The notes under the pieces were generated by a model, which was given only the letters and a program-made list of their open reading frames with translations, did no database searches and had not been told where the DNA came from. Of a DNA stretch of 64,000 nt, positions 50,516-62,301 are shown piece by piece; the stretch's first letter is position 1, and the number at the start of each line of letters is the position of its first letter. The DNA comes from Linderina pennispora. Lineage: Eukaryota > Kickxellomycota > Kickxellomycetes > Kickxellales > Kickxellaceae. Both the position numbers and the translations under genes were made by a program. The DNA is taken from the NCBI RefSeq assembly GCF_002104995.1, contig NW_024468254.1, positions 62,001 to 126,000 on the forward strand. Direction: 5' to 3'.

Positions 50516-51826
50516 ATGGAGAAACAAGTCGAAGCTGCTACTACTGCAAGTTCCTCCGTCACTCAAGATGGTCAGCTCTCGGATAACGGCTCTACCGATA
50601 CCATCGTCGAGTATGCACCAGCAGATTCGGCATACGGATGGGTTATTGTTGCCTGCGCGGCATTCAATCTAATGTGCACGATTGGAATCTTCAACTCATT
50701 TGGGGTGTACTCTACATACTACCTGAACTACATCTACCCTGACAAGTCGGCAGCCGACATTGCATGGATCGGGACAACCAGACAGGTGATCTCGTTTGGT
50801 GGCTCTGTGATGTCTGGCCCGCTAACCGACCGCTTTGGGTTCCGCAATGTCTCGCTAGCAGGTGCAATCATTAGCTCGTCTGCGCTGCTGATATCATCGT
50901 TTGCCAAGCCACTCTGGTTTGCAATCCTGACGCAGGGCGTCCTGTTTGGCCTCGGCGCCACCCTGATGTTTTCGATGTCAATGTCATTGCCAGCACAATG
51001 GCATACAAAGCGGCGCGCACTAGCCACTGGAATCGCTGTGGCAGGTGCTGGAGTCGGTGGCATGATCTTCACTGAAGTCACGCAAAGGCTGATGGAGTCT
51101 GTTGGGCTCCAGTGGACGCTGCGCATATCAGCACTGCTTATCTTCTGCATCAGCGGCACTGCTAGCTTGTTCTACAAGCGGCGTGTGTCGGTGCCCCCTG
51201 GTGGCAATGACTTCAAGGCAATCATGCTGGACAGGCGGTTGATTGCCGCAGGGCTTGCTGCACTGTTCATTTGTATTGGGTATTTCGTTCCATGGTTCTA
51301 CCTGCCCACTGCGGCTCTGGATATTGGACAGAGCAACCAACAGGTTAGCTACCTGGTCATTTATATGAACGCAGGAACTACGGTGGGTCGGCTGTTCACG
51401 GCATTCCTTGCCACTGCAATTGGGCCGGTCAACACACTCATTGTCGCGTATATCATCTGCGTAGTCATGTTCCTCACTGTCATGCTCGCTGCAAAGACAA
51501 TGGCAGCATATACAGCCTTGGCTTTCATTTACGGTGCGTTCTCATCGAGTCAGTTTGCACTTCCGCCTGTTGTCCTTGCCGGTATATTCGGACCTCAGGC
51601 AGTGACTACGGCCATGGGCATCATGAATATGTGGGGCTCAATTGGAATCCTTATTGGAAACCCGTCTCAGGGCGCGGTGTATCAAGCCTACGACCGGCCA
51701 CACAAGTCGTTCATGGCCATTACGCTCCTGGGGTGCTCTGGACTATTCTTAGGCATTGTCTGGTACGGCATTCTCAAGGTGCTGCTTGTTCGAGGAACAA
51801 AAAAGTCGTACCTGTCAAGGCTGTGA
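50516..51826 (+). CDS. MFS transporter, monocarboxylate-transporter (Mch)-like, copy 1
   Basis: A 436-aa protein with a ~35-residue polar N-terminus and about 12 TM segments. The MCT/Mch-type opening is EYAPADSAYGWVIVACAAFN (YGW before TM1). The loop 2-3 motif is GPLTDRFGFR, and LPAQWHTKRRALATGIAVAG matches loop 4-5. A central loop (YKRRVSVPPGGNDFKA) divides the two halves. Fungal members of this family move small carboxylates or related solutes across the plasma or vacuolar membrane; the substrate is unknown. A close paralogue follows in tandem 717 bp downstream. Confidence 0.88.
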   Translation: MEKQVEAATTASSSVTQDGQLSDNGSTDTIVEYAPADSAYGWVIVACAAFNLMCTIGIFNSFGVYSTYYLNYIYPDKSAADIAWIGTTRQVISFGGSVMSGPLTDRFGFRNVSLAGAIISSSALLISSFAKPLWFAILTQGVLFGLGATLMFSMSMSLPAQWHTKRRALATGIAVAGAGVGGMIFTEVTQRLMESVGLQWTLRISALLIFCISGTASLFYKRRVSVPPGGNDFKAIMLDRRLIAAGLAALFICIGYFVPWFYLPTAALDIGQSNQQVSYLVIYMNAGTTVGRLFTAFLATAIGPVNTLIVAYIICVVMFLTVMLAAKTMAAYTALAFIYGAFSSSQFALPPVVLAGIFGPQAVTTAMGIMNMWGSIGILIGNPSQGAVYQAYDRPHKSFMAITLLGCSGLFLGIVWYGILKVLLVRGTKKSYLSRL

Positions 51827-52543
51827 TGGGGGGCTTCCCCGCTGTGCCAGAAGCAACAGACATGCATAGATTTTCATAATTTAAATTCCCCGGCCACAAT
51901 ACATTCTGCTGACATTATACATGGCGCTAGTCATAATTGCCGCACATCCAACGAGGCTGCACCTGCCAGTGTTGACTCGGTCACCACATTGTCTGCTGGA
52001 TGCATGATAAGAATGGGTAGGCCGGAGAATTAAAATGTGGGAATTCCGCGCGCACACGCGAAAAAGCAGGGAAACTTCAGTGGCCAAAAAAGGACGAATG
52101 TTGTCTGATCCCACAAAAAGCCAGTCCCTGGCCAGCATTCTACGTTTGGAAGCGAAGACTTTGGGTACAGCGTTCCCACGAAGGGTTGGCAAATCTTTGC
52201 AGCAGCAACTAAAGTACAAGTTTGAAAAATTTTCTGCCTCGGTACCACAGTGGACAAAAGCAGTCTCAGCTGGGTGTGAGCATTGGTACTCGGTGACATT
52301 ACCGTGCTCAGTCATACTCTATTCTTCGATATTGCCTGCCAAATGTATCCCGCAACAGCGCAAGAGGAAAATCCTCGTCTTTTCACGCAATACATCCTAC
52401 CGTGTAACATAGGGCGTGGGATTCAGCTATAAAGGCAGGAGCAGATGGACAACTTGCCGCCACCGCCGCCATGTCGCAAACGAAAAATCGCAGCCGCCTT
52501 TCCTCGTCCAATATCTCGACTATCAAGCTAAATATTTCTAAAC
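51827..52543. other. Intergenic region between tandem transporters
   Basis: About 720 bp with frames on both strands (52035-52412 plus, 51881-52315 minus) that show no protein features. Promoter of copy 2. Confidence 0.5.
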
Positions 52544-53953
52544 ATGCGCTCCGAATCAGCCAGGCCAGACCCAACCCAGGAAGGCTTTGAAATGAGCGCT
52601 TTGCCGTCTCAGTCGTCTCTCTCGCGCATCAGCAACTTTGACCAAGATCCCCCTGCAAAGAAGGCTGGGACAAGTGTAGTGGACAATGGCGCTGTGGGCA
52701 ACCAAGCAGTCAAGATTTCTGACGATCAGATAGTCGAGTATGCACCGGCTGATTCCAGGTACGGCTGGATCATTGTTACCTGCGCGGCATTCAATCTGAT
52801 GTGCACGCTGGGAATCGTCAACAGTTTTGGTGTGTTTACAACCTACTACATCAACTACATCTATGCGCACGAGTCAGCAGCCAGCGTAGCGTGGATTGGA
52901 ACCATGGTGTCAGCGGTGATGCTAGGTGGCTCCGTTACCACCGGCCCGTTGACAGACCGCTTTGGGTTCCGCAAGGTCGCGCTCACTGGCACCGTCATTT
53001 GCTGCATCGCACTGGTTCTAGCATCGTTCACTACGCAGCTCTGGCAGCTAGTCCTGACGCAAGGTATCCTGTTTGGTATTGGGGCATCTCTTATCTTTTC
53101 GCCATCAATCTCGCTGCCAGCGCAGTGGCATATCCGATACAGGGCCATTGCCACGGGTCTGACGGTGGCTGGTAGCGGAGCTGGGGGCATGATTTTCACC
53201 GAGCTGACGCAGCGGATGATGGACACCATCGGATACCGGTGGACACTGCGTGCATTGGCGCTGATGCTCGTGGGAATTAGTGGGATCTCTGGCTCGTTCT
53301 ACAAGCGGCGGATCTCAGTGCCGCGCGGCGGCATTGACTTCCGGGCCATCGTCACTGACCCTCGACTGATCGTGGTTGGGCTCGCCGGGCTGTTCGTCTA
53401 TGCGGGGTATTTTGTCCCCTGGTACTACCTCCCGACCGCGGCGTTGGAGATTGGCGAGACCACGCAGTCATCGAACAAGCTGGTGCTTTACATGAATGCC
53501 AGCAGCACAGTGGGGCGCGTGCTTGCAGCCTACGCGGCGGTTATGGTCGGGCCCATCAACAGCGTGGCACTGGCATACCTTGTGTGCTCGGTGCTGACGC
53601 TGGTGATCATGGTGGTAGTCCGGTCAATGGCTGGCTACGTGGTGCTCAGCGTTGTGTTTGGCGGGCTGTCCGCCAGCTGCGTGTCCATTGCGCCGCTGGT
53701 GCTGACGAATATCTTTGGTGTGCAGGCAGTTACAACGGCGATGGGGATCGTCAATCTGTGGTGCGCGGTTGGGGTGCTGATTGGGAACCCGTCGCAGGGA
53801 GCCGTCTACCAGCGGTTCGACCGGCCGTACCACTCGTTCACAGCCATTGCAATCTGGGGCTTCGTCGGGCTGGCGCTGGCCTCGGGCAGTTACCTCATGC
53901 TCAAAGTTATCATTATCCGCGGCACGCCCAAGCGCATCTGGTCGAGGCTGTGA
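52544..53953 (+). CDS. MFS transporter, monocarboxylate-transporter (Mch)-like, copy 2
   Basis: A 469-aa paralogue of the preceding gene. The same landmarks recur: EYAPADSRYGWIIVTCAAFN, GPLTDRFGFRKVALTG, LPAQWHIRYRAIATGLTVAG, FYKRRISVPRGGIDFRA and NPSQGAVYQRFDRPYHSF. The N-terminal cytosolic tail is about 33 residues longer than in copy 1 (Ser/Asp-rich, with SALPSQSSLSRIS), a possible site of regulation by phosphorylation. GC content and third-position bias are higher than in copy 1, so the duplication is not very recent. Confidence 0.88.
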   Translation: MRSESARPDPTQEGFEMSALPSQSSLSRISNFDQDPPAKKAGTSVVDNGAVGNQAVKISDDQIVEYAPADSRYGWIIVTCAAFNLMCTLGIVNSFGVFTTYYINYIYAHESAASVAWIGTMVSAVMLGGSVTTGPLTDRFGFRKVALTGTVICCIALVLASFTTQLWQLVLTQGILFGIGASLIFSPSISLPAQWHIRYRAIATGLTVAGSGAGGMIFTELTQRMMDTIGYRWTLRALALMLVGISGISGSFYKRRISVPRGGIDFRAIVTDPRLIVVGLAGLFVYAGYFVPWYYLPTAALEIGETTQSSNKLVLYMNASSTVGRVLAAYAAVMVGPINSVALAYLVCSVLTLVIMVVVRSMAGYVVLSVVFGGLSASCVSIAPLVLTNIFGVQAVTTAMGIVNLWCAVGVLIGNPSQGAVYQRFDRPYHSFTAIAIWGFVGLALASGSYLMLKVIIIRGTPKRIWSRL

Positions 53954-54226
53954 AAACTGCAGTTTGGGCATTTCTGTACAAAACCTATTGGTGTTAGAAA
54001 TCGCGCACGGCTACAGCTAGGTTCAGGTTGGGGGCTGAGAAGAGGCAGCGAGCGGGGGGGTTTTTTGCTTTATTTTTAGGCAGTATTTGACGGCCCGTCT
54101 GGCTGGATCCGCCCGATTAGCAAACTCTCCTCCACTTTGCTACTTTTCACTAATAAAGGTATCGAGTAAAGAGCACCATCTCTTTTTTTTTTTTAGAGCA
54201 CACTCCCTCCAGTACTTTTTCAAGCC

Positions 54227-54895
54227 ATGCCTCTCCAGCCGTACCAGCGCGAGTTCATCGAGTTCGCCATTGCCAACAACGTCCTCACATTCGGGCAGTT
54301 CACTCTCAAGAGCGGCCGGCAGTCGCCCTACTTTTTCAACGCGGGCAAGTTCAACAGCGGGTCGGTGCTGGCCAAGATCGGTGGGTACTATGCGTCAGCG
54401 ATCACAGCGCGCAAGGATCTAAAGTACGACGTTATTTTTGGCCCAGCATACAAGGGCATTCCGCTGTCGGCGGCGACGGTCATTGCGCTGGCGACCGGCG
54501 AAGCAGCGCGGGACGTGCCGTACTCGTTCAACCGCAAGGAGAAGAAGGATCATGGCGAAGGAGGCAGCATCGTGGGGTCGCCGCTCAAGGGCAACATTCT
54601 GATTATTGACGACGTGATTACCGCGGGCACAGCGATCCGCGAGAGCATCGAAATCATCAAGCAGGCAGGCGCGAACCCGGCTGGCATCGTCGTCGCCATT
54701 GACCGGCAGGAGAAGGGCAAGAACAGCGATCTGTCGGCCATCCAGGAGATCCAGAACGAGTTTGGCATTCCAGTCACCGCTGTTGTTACTCTGGACAGCG
54801 TCGTCGAGTACCTGGAGGAGAAGGGCGGCGAGCAGGCCGAGATGCTGGAGGCCATGCAGGAGTACCGCAACCAGTATGGAGCAAAGTACGACTAG
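54227..54895 (+). CDS. URA5: Orotate phosphoribosyltransferase (Ura5)
   Basis: A 222-aa protein of the usual fungal length. Landmarks: N-terminal [16 protein letters not shown] (orotate/PRPP region), [14 protein letters not shown], the flexible catalytic loop with [12 protein letters not shown], and the PRPP-binding motif [13 protein letters not shown]. It converts orotate and PRPP to orotidine 5'-monophosphate in pyrimidine synthesis, in the cytosol. A run of T ending in TTTAG at 54182-54195, just upstream of the ATG, looks like a 5' UTR splice acceptor, but no donor was identified. It converges on SMC4, 37 bp from the SMC4 stop. Confidence 0.95.
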   Translation: MPLQPYQREFIEFAIANNVLTFGQFTLKSGRQSPYFFNAGKFNSGSVLAKIGGYYASAITARKDLKYDVIFGPAYKGIPLSAATVIALATGEAARDVPYSFNRKEKKDHGEGGSIVGSPLKGNILIIDDVITAGTAIRESIEIIKQAGANPAGIVVAIDRQEKGKNSDLSAIQEIQNEFGIPVTAVVTLDSVVEYLEEKGGEQAEMLEAMQEYRNQYGAKYD

Positions 54896-54932
54896 GGACT
54901 TTGAATTTTTTTTAAAGAGATAAGAAAAATTT

Positions 54933-57900
54933 TTACTGGACCGTCGTCGAGGCTGCTGGTTCGGCGGTGGGGCTGTCGTCGTGCAGAGCGCCAGCGGTGT
55001 GTGCTGTGTCCAGCGCAATCGACTTTGTGCGGTTGTCGGTCTTGTAGATGCCAACCAGGCGGTCAGCCAGCTCAAACATGTTGTTGCGCAGGCTGATGAT
55101 AACAAACTGGGCATCGCGGGTGCGCTCCTTGATGTAGTTTGCGACGATGGACACGTTACGGAAGTCCAGGGCAGCATCAATCTCGTCCATGACGTAGAGT
55201 GGCGTGGGCTTGTACTGATGCAGCGCAAACACCAGCGCAAGCGAGCTCAGGGTCTTCTCGCCGCCCGACAAGTGGGAGATGTTCTTCCACGACTTCTTGG
55301 GCGGCATCACGCTGAAGACCAGGCCCTCGGAGAACGGATCCAGCGAGTCAACGAGCTCCAGCTCGGCATTGCCCCCAAGTGTAATCATCTGATACATCTC
55401 CTTGAGCTTGTACGAGATGATGTTGAAGCCAGTCATGAACTCCTCCAGGCGGCGCGTGCGCAGGTGGTCCATCTGGCTCTGGGCGCCGTCGCGCTGCTGC
55501 GTAATCTGATCAAGCTCGCCCATGCGCTTCTTGAACTCGCGCGCTCGCCGCACGTACTCGGTCAGCACGCTGAGGTTGGGGCGCGTGCGCTGCAGCTGGG
55601 CCTCGGCCTGTTCGATCTGGGCCTCCAGTGCCGCAGCATCGACATCATCGAGCTCCTCGGGCGCCAGCTGCGGCAGGGCTGCCTCGGCGCTGTTAGGCTG
55701 CATGTGCTCCTCTCCATCAACATCCATATCCTCGACCTCATCGTCCGCGTGCTCGACATTGGCTGGCTGGCTCGTTGGCTCGTCACGGTCCAGATCCTCG
55801 ATCTCGTCCAGGTTGATCGGATGCAGCGCCAGGTGCTCGAGCTCGCTGCTCCAGTAACTGACCGCTCGCGTGCTCTCTGCCACCATGCGCTCTGCATCGT
55901 CGACCTTGCGCTTCATCGACGCTTCCTTGGTGCGCATCTCATTGTACTCTTCCATCTTGGAGTCCAGCTCCTCCTTGACCTGCTCCAACTCCTCGCGCTT
56001 TGTCTCCAGCAGCGCACGTGCCTGCTCGCAGCGCTGCTTAACCTCAATGGCAACCATGCTCTTAGCCTCAATCTCCTTAGTGACCGTGGCCAGCTGGCTC
56101 TCGAGCTCGGCCACCTGGTCGTCGCGGCCCGAGTTGGTTCGCTCAATGCGCTGCAGCTCCTTGCTAGACTTTGCTTGGGCGACCTGCCACTTCGACAGCT
56201 CGTCGTTGCATGTTTTGATGCGGTCCTGGAGCCCGTCGACCTTGGACTTTTGCGCGCGCAGGCGGATCCCGCCTGCCTGCATGATCTTTTCCTGCAGCTC
56301 CTTGATATCAGCCTCGATAGTTGAGCACTGGTCGTGGAGCTCGGCAATGCAGCCCTGCTCGTTGGTAATCTTCTGGTCGATTTTGGCCTTGAGTGCCAGG
56401 TCGGCCTCGCCGGGCTTGCCCTGGGTCTCCTGCAGGTCGCGCGCGCGCTTCTTCGCCATCTGCACCTGGTCGTCGACAGACTTGAGCTCGATCTCGAGTC
56501 GCGGCAGCAGCGCCTCGAGGTCATCGTACTGGCGCTGCAGCGTCTTGTGCTTTTCCTGCAGCTTGCGCAGCGCTGCATGCTGCTCGTTGTAGTCGAGCTC
56601 GGCCGACTCGCGCGCGGCCGTCAGCTTCGCGATGCTCTGCATGGTGACGTCGCCCTGCATGGGCTTGGAGCTCATGGCGCCGCGAGCCACGCGGTTGCCG
56701 CCTCCCGACATAGTCCCCGAGGTCTCCAGTACGTTTCCGTCGAGCGTGACGACGCGGTGCCGCCGCTTGCCGTAAGCGATGCGTCGCGCCTGGTCCATGT
56801 CCTTGGCCACCAGCGTGTCGCTCATGGCGTGGTAGAACGCTGGGCGGAACTTTGGATCCGACGCCTTGACCAGGTCGAACAGCCGCGGGACGTCCTCGGG
56901 CGTGTGGATCGGTTCCAGGTTGAATTTGCGCAGCGTGTCAAGAATCACAAAGCGCGCGCGGCCCACGTTGTGCTTGCGCAGATACTCGACGCACTGCTGC
57001 CCGGCCTTGACCGTCTGCACCACAATGTTGTCCAGCCCGCCACCGCACGACGATGAGATCGCCACGTCGTACTTTTCGCTGATTGTCCCCAGAGAGCCGA
57101 GCCGCCCGTAGATGCCAGCGATCGAGCCGTTGTCGCGCTGCTGCAGGATCGCCTTGAGCACCTTGCCCTGGCTCTCAGTTGCGTTCAGCGCCGCCCTCGC
57201 CTCCTCCTCCCGGCGCCGCGCGTCACCCAGGGCGTCGCGCAGGACCTGGAAGCGCCCTTCGTTCTTCTGGATGCCCTTGTCCGACTCCTCCAGCTGCTCG
57301 TTGATGCGGGCCAGCTCCTCCACCTTGGACTCGGCAAACTGTGCCTTCTCGACGCGCATCTCGCGCAGCCTCCGGAGCTCGTGCTTGGCCTGCTCCAGAT
57401 GCTTACCGGATGCGCTGAACTTGTCGTTCAGCACAGCGAGTTCCGTCTGGGCAATATCGAGCCGCGACTGGTGCGCGCTAATCCTCTGCCTCCATGGGGC
57501 CAACTCCTTCTGCTTCTCCTCGATCTGGACCGTGAACATGTCGGTCTTGCCGCGCAGCCCCTCGCTGATCTGCTCCAGCTCCGCCCGAGCCTCCACCAAC
57601 CGCTCCTCCAGATCCGCCAACTCCATGCGTCCGCTCTCCATGTCGTGTTCGAGCGTGTTGAGCGTGTTCTTCAGGCTGTTGATATTGTGCGAGTCCTTGT
57701 CACCCGAGTCCTTGAATTTTTTGAGCTTGCCTGTGATATGCTTGCGGTTGACCTGCAGCTGCACCTCCTCGCGCTCAAACTTGGACAGCTCGCTGGCGAC
57801 CTCCTTGGCCTTGCGTTCCAGCACCTCGCACTCCTTTGTGGTTTGGTCGCGCGATTCCTCCAGTGACTTTGTCTGGCTGCGGAACTCGGCCTGGCGCTGC

Positions 57901-58973
57901 TGCTCGGCATTGAGGTCAGCCAGCACCTTGTCGAACTTGGCCTTGGTCTTGTCGAACTTTGCTTTGCACTCGTGTAGCCGCTTCTGGAACAGCACCGCCT
58001 TTTTGCGCGTCAGTGCGTTCTCGGCCTTGACAAACTCGACGGCTTCGTTCTTGCGGCTCTCCAGGCTGTCCTTCTCCCGCTCGACAATCTTGACGCGCTG
58101 CAGCCTCTCGGACCGCAGCCCATTGAACTCATCAACGCGCTTGCGTGCCTCCTCGATCTGGCTCTTGTATGTGGCCGTGCCAATAATGTCCTCCAGGTAC
58201 TCGAGCAAGCCGACTTCGCTATCGGTCTGCCCCTTGGGCTTCATCTGCGAAATGTTCTCCACCTCGCCCTGCAGGATCAAAAACCGCTTGTGGTCCAGGT
58301 CAATGCCCTTGCTGCGCAGCAGATTCGTCACCTCCGTGTATGTGCTTTGCACACCGTTGAGCAGGTACCGGCTCTGGTTGCTTTTCGTAGCCACCCGCGA
58401 TACAACCAGCTCGCTGCCGGGGATATCTTCCGAGGCCGTGCCGTCCTCATTATCAAGAATTTCGCGGAAATGCACTTCGACCGAGCACTGGTGCGGGTTG
58501 CCGCCGTGCTTGGAGCTGTGGATCAGCTCAGAGAGCTTGCCTTGCCGGATCTTGTTTGCGCGGTACCCAAACACAAACAGCAGAGCATCAATGACATTCG
58601 ACTTGCCCGAGCCGTTGGGCCCTACGATGGCTGAAAACGACTACACCATATAAACAGTTTCTTCAGCAGCAAGACCATACCCATGCATCGCCTCTGCCCA
58701 CTTATCCCGCGTGTTTTCTGTCCCTCCCGTGCTTACCCTGTGGAAGGGCCCAATTACTTGGGTGCCAGCGTACGATTTGAAGTCCTCAAGAATCATTTGC
58801 GTTATAATGAGCCGCGGCTTGCGCTTCTCAAAGATTGGTCGCTGTATTGGGCGTCTGGGCGTCGAACTAATCAGCGGCACAACGGCGTCATTTGACTCCA
58901 GGGCCAGCGTCTCCAGCACCATGTTCTCGGCTGTCTCGTTCTGTCCCTCCATTGAAACGTCGGTCTGCTCCAT
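54933..58973 (-). CDS. SMC4: Condensin ATPase subunit Smc4
   Basis: Two exons: 58737-58973 (79 codons, ending IGPFHR) and 54933-58640, separated by a 96-nt intron with GTAAGC donor and TAG acceptor. The junction restores SFSAIVGPNGSGKSNVIDAL, with Walker A at residues 86-93. The product is about 1314 aa. FGYRANKIRQGKLSELIH is typical of Smc4. Long coiled coils flank the hinge (about 588-760, with RLGSLGTISEKYDVAIS and SCGGGLDNIVVQTV). The C-terminal head has LSGGEKTLSSLALVFALH (from residue 1203) and YVMDEIDAALD. Smc4 pairs with Smc2 in condensin to compact mitotic chromosomes. Without the small first exon the protein would lack Walker A. Long plus-strand frames over this gene are shadows. 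Confidence 0.95.
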
Positions 58974-59210
58974 TGAAGCTAAAAATAAGGAATATAAATT
59001 TAAAGTATGCTAGAAAGCATGAATAGGAAAAGAGCGAAAGAAAAAGCAAACACGCCCACCGCCGCCTCGCTGATTGGCGCAGGTGCTAATTGTAAATAGA
59101 AACGCCCCGGCCCCATACTAGCATATACGCCTTGATTGGCGATATCGTCGTGCATTTTAGGTGGGAAGCTTCGCCACAGGCCTCCTTCCACATATCCAGT
59201 TTTATCACTA

Positions 59211-60002
59211 ATGATGCAGCCAGACAGGGATCTAGCTGAGCAGTTCAAGGCCAAAGGAAACGCTGCCTTCAGGAGCGGCAACTACGATTCAGCAGTAGCG
59301 CAGTACACAGATGCAATTGCTGCCGACCCCAGCAACCCTGTGTACTTTATCAACCGAGCGATGACGCAACTCAGGCTCGGCAAGTACAGACAGGCAGCCG
59401 ACGATTGCTCACTGGCACTGCAGCTAGACACAACGAACATCAAAGCGCTATGGCGACGCGGAGTAGCAAGGAGCCGTTTGGGATTGCTTGAGGAAGCCAA
59501 GTGTGATCTAGAAGCCGCGCTGAAGATTGAGCCGGCAAACATGGCGTTAGCAGAGGACCTCCGCCAGCTCAGCGGCAGGATACCGGCAGAAAGGACAGCG
59601 GTGGCAAGGGATCACACGGAGATAAAGCCCAGGCCATCTCCGGTGGGTGTGCCTGGCAGTGCACAGGATTTCGAAAGAATGTGGCGCGAACATCGCAACT
59701 CGCCAGGCGATATTTACAAGCTGCTGAAGTTGGTCAACGCTAGCGATCTTCCCAGTTTGTTCCGGGCATCGCTGGAAGCAGAAAACCTCTCAACAGCGAT
59801 TAGTGCTATTGAGGTTGCTCGGAATGAGTACGGGGATGTGGCATTTGCAGCCGATGTTCTCTCAGCCTTTCCCAAGGTCGCAAGGTTCAGCCTTGCATGT
59901 CTATTCTTGGACAGCGCTGACAAGAGCCGGATCCACGATATTCTGGCATGGCTTGCAGCCAAGAATATGGATGTCAGTGCATTATCAAAGATGTATGCTT
60001 AA
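59211..60002 (+). CDS. TPR plus RPAP3_C protein (RPAP3/Spag1/Tah1-like)
   Basis: The start at 59211 (MMQPDRDLAEQFKAKGN) gives 263 aa; the open frame extends 25 codons further upstream without family features. Three TPR units cover about residues 8-110 (AEQFKAKGNAAFRSGNYDSA, NPVYFINRAMTQLRLGKYRQ, NIKALWRRGVARSRLGLLEE). They include the Lys/Asn/Arg positions of an Hsp90 C-terminal clamp. After a Pro-rich linker, an RPAP3_C-type helical domain spans about 155-250 (DFERMWREHRNSPGDIYKLL, LPSLFRASLEAENL). This pairing is found in RPAP3, the R2TP co-chaperone that links Hsp90 to RuvBL ATPases in assembling RNA polymerases and snoRNPs. It is shorter than animal RPAP3 and is divergent from SMC4 (237 bp between starts). 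Confidence 0.82.
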   Translation: MMQPDRDLAEQFKAKGNAAFRSGNYDSAVAQYTDAIAADPSNPVYFINRAMTQLRLGKYRQAADDCSLALQLDTTNIKALWRRGVARSRLGLLEEAKCDLEAALKIEPANMALAEDLRQLSGRIPAERTAVARDHTEIKPRPSPVGVPGSAQDFERMWREHRNSPGDIYKLLKLVNASDLPSLFRASLEAENLSTAISAIEVARNEYGDVAFAADVLSAFPKVARFSLACLFLDSADKSRIHDILAWLAAKNMDVSALSKMYA

Positions 60003-60256
60003 GCCTAACCACATATACAACCGAAACAAAGAACATTGGACCGACGCGTATGCTGTGCCAAGATGTTTTACAGTAGTAGTGCCATAAGCACGAGGATATC
60101 AGCGCATACATTCAGCCCATCTACACCACACTTAGCATGGTCCTATTTGAATTGGATGATGGAAAGTCGCCCCACACTTCAGATACTACTATCAGAAACA
60201 GCCATTAGAGACAATAAACTACACGTTTAGAACAGGAGCGACTGGTGCCATAAAAC

Positions 60257-61858
60257 TTATTTAATATCAAGATTGGGATTCGGTGGGATGCCTTCGAATA
60301 TGGACTGGGTTGGCAAGGCAAACTTTTCGGCCGGGAACAGATGCCCAATGGCCTGAATAACGCGCCGCCGCCGGTCCATCGCATTGACAGCATTGTCTGA
60401 CAGCGCAACAGGCTTCACCGACGCACTCTTGCGCTTGCGCGACTTTGTCAGCCTATGTCGCTTCACGTAGCTCTGCTCGACCTGCTTGTCGAGCTCTTCA
60501 ATCACCTGCGTGTATTCCTGGTACCCAATGTACTCTTTGGCAATAGGCAGCAGCCGCTCCTTCCTTGCCTTGTTTAGCTTGACCTGCTCATGCAATTGCC
60601 GCTGCAGCGAGCGCAATGTAACACATACTTCGTCGTCCTCGCGATCCGACCAGTTCACATCATCGTCGTCCAGAATGCCAATGTACCGCAGCTCGCGCTT
60701 GAGCCGCTCCTCCAGTGGGACCGCATCGCCGCTCGACGACAGCTGTCGAAGATCATCGCCAGCGTCGCTCGCTCCATCATCAGAGCGACTGCCAGCATGA
60801 TTCGTAGCTGGGTCTTCGCTTTTGACTTTGCCGCTGCCGTCTGTTTTGTCGTCGCCAGAGAGCAGTTGCTCGACTACCAGTGCTGAAATGATGCGCTCAG
60901 TGAGCGGTGCGAGCCGGGCTGAATTGAGAGACATATCCGAGTTCACGAGATCAGTACCAGCGAAGGACTTTTCCGGCATGACTTTCCCCCGCGACTCTGC
61001 CTTCAGCAGCGCGCTGGCGATATGCTTAGTTTTGCCAGTCTGCATATGGTCAGGGAAGTGCGACACCTCCTCCTCTGCCCACTTGTACGCATAGAACCGC
61101 CCCAGCTTCGGAATGACATAGCTCTCCTGGTCGTCAGGCGTGCTTTCCAGGTATGCCAAGTCTTCGTCGGTGATGGCCCGGAAGTACGGGTCCAGAGAGG
61201 TCCAGAACTGGTGGATTGGCACTTGGTTCGGGATCTTCACGCGCGAAAAGTCATCCTGCACCGGTGTGCCTGCACTGTGCTTTGCCTTGGGCGGCACCGG
61301 TGAGCCCGTGTCTTTGCTCTCAACCCTCTTGCCGTTGCCCACCCCGGCTGGGTTGATCGTGCCGCTGCTGATGACACTGCTTTCCTCTTCTACCTGATCT
61401 ACCTCCGGTGCAGGCGGCTCTGGCTTTGGTGCCTGCACTTCCAACTTTACGCGCTTGCTCGCCGGATGGTCTGGGCTTGGTGTCGACGTTGACGCTGCTG
61501 CCTGGCTAATTCCATGTGTGATATCTACAAACCGGTGTCCTACCTGTTAGATCTTGCAATCTCCATCGACCCAGCAGATGCCAGCAAGGCTTTGCTGCAA
61601 TCCCTTACCTTTGCCCCGCGGCTCATGGGCCCGTGCCGCATCCTTGTCTCTCAAGGCATTGAACTGTAGCTGCGCCTTCTCCAGCTGTGTGCTGCGCGCC
61701 GTGGTTCTCTGCACAATGCGTTCCAGCTCCTCCTGCAGCTGCTGTAGTTCGCTTAGAGAAGGCACCTTGACCGACCCGTCGCCATGTGCTGTCAGTGCGC
61801 CAATAATGCTCGTCCGCTGCACCTCGCTCAAGGAGAACTGTATAAACCCCTCGACCAT
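60257..61858 (-). CDS. NGG1: SAGA/ADA histone acetyltransferase subunit Ngg1/Ada3
   Basis: Two exons: 61609-61858 and 60257-61524, with an 83-nt intron (GTAAGG donor, TTTGTAG acceptor). A codon is split G|AT, giving RGK then DITHGISQAA, for about 505 aa. Exon 1 encodes a helical N-terminus (LSELQQLQEELERIV). Exon 2 has the conserved Ada3 core, NQVPIHQFWTSLDPYFRAIT and YAYKWAEEE. An acidic Ser-rich middle follows, then the C-terminal Ada3 domain (ERLKRELRYIGILDDDDVNW, VTLRSLQRQLHEQVKLN, and a basic RKRKS stretch). Ada3 joins Ada2 and Gcn5 in the acetyltransferase module of SAGA. The intron had to be placed to link the two frames, and both splice sites look normal. Confidence 0.88.
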
Positions 61859-62301
61859 TTCAATTGCTTTCGCTGATTCTTCGACAGCGCGCGAAATAAA
61901 AAAAGAGGTTGTGGATTCGAGCCTTCAATAGTACAATTGATTGCGAATGGAGAGCCGGTGCTGTCTTTGAGAAAGGAGATAGGTCTGTCGACGTCTTTTG
62001 CGCACAAAAAGGGAGCGTGATGTCGAGTAAATAAATTTGGACAAGTACAGCAAAAAAAGCGATGAACGGAAAGGCTGGCCCTGTCAGGCTCGGCCAAGCG
62101 CGTTCAGAATCAAGCGTTGTGGCAGAATCACGTGCGGTTTTAGCCGAAAAACTCCCCTTACCACTTGCAAAGAGTCTTGCGTGTGTGCCATAGTCGCTGC
62201 TCGCCCACGCCTGCAGTTTTCTGGCTCGCCCACGCCCGCTCTACGGACTCCCAAGAGTGCTCTACCATCCCCTTGGTTATCTACCTCTTTTTTCTTCACT
62301 C
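61859..62301. promoter_or_regulatory. Shared divergent promoter, NGG1 / RFT1
   Basis: 443 bp between the start codons with no clear TATA box. An AT-rich stretch at 62020-62060 lies near the middle. Confidence 0.45.

Noticed and set aside
54981-58653. Long plus-strand frames (447, 240 and 513 aa) across the SMC4 locus
   Set aside because: They lie antisense to a fully conserved SMC4 coding region and their Leu/Ser-rich composition mirrors its codon bias.
59136-59210. Upstream in-frame start for the TPR gene
   Set aside because: The 25 extra residues have no family features, and the tandem ATGs at 59211-59216 directly precede the conserved TPR start.
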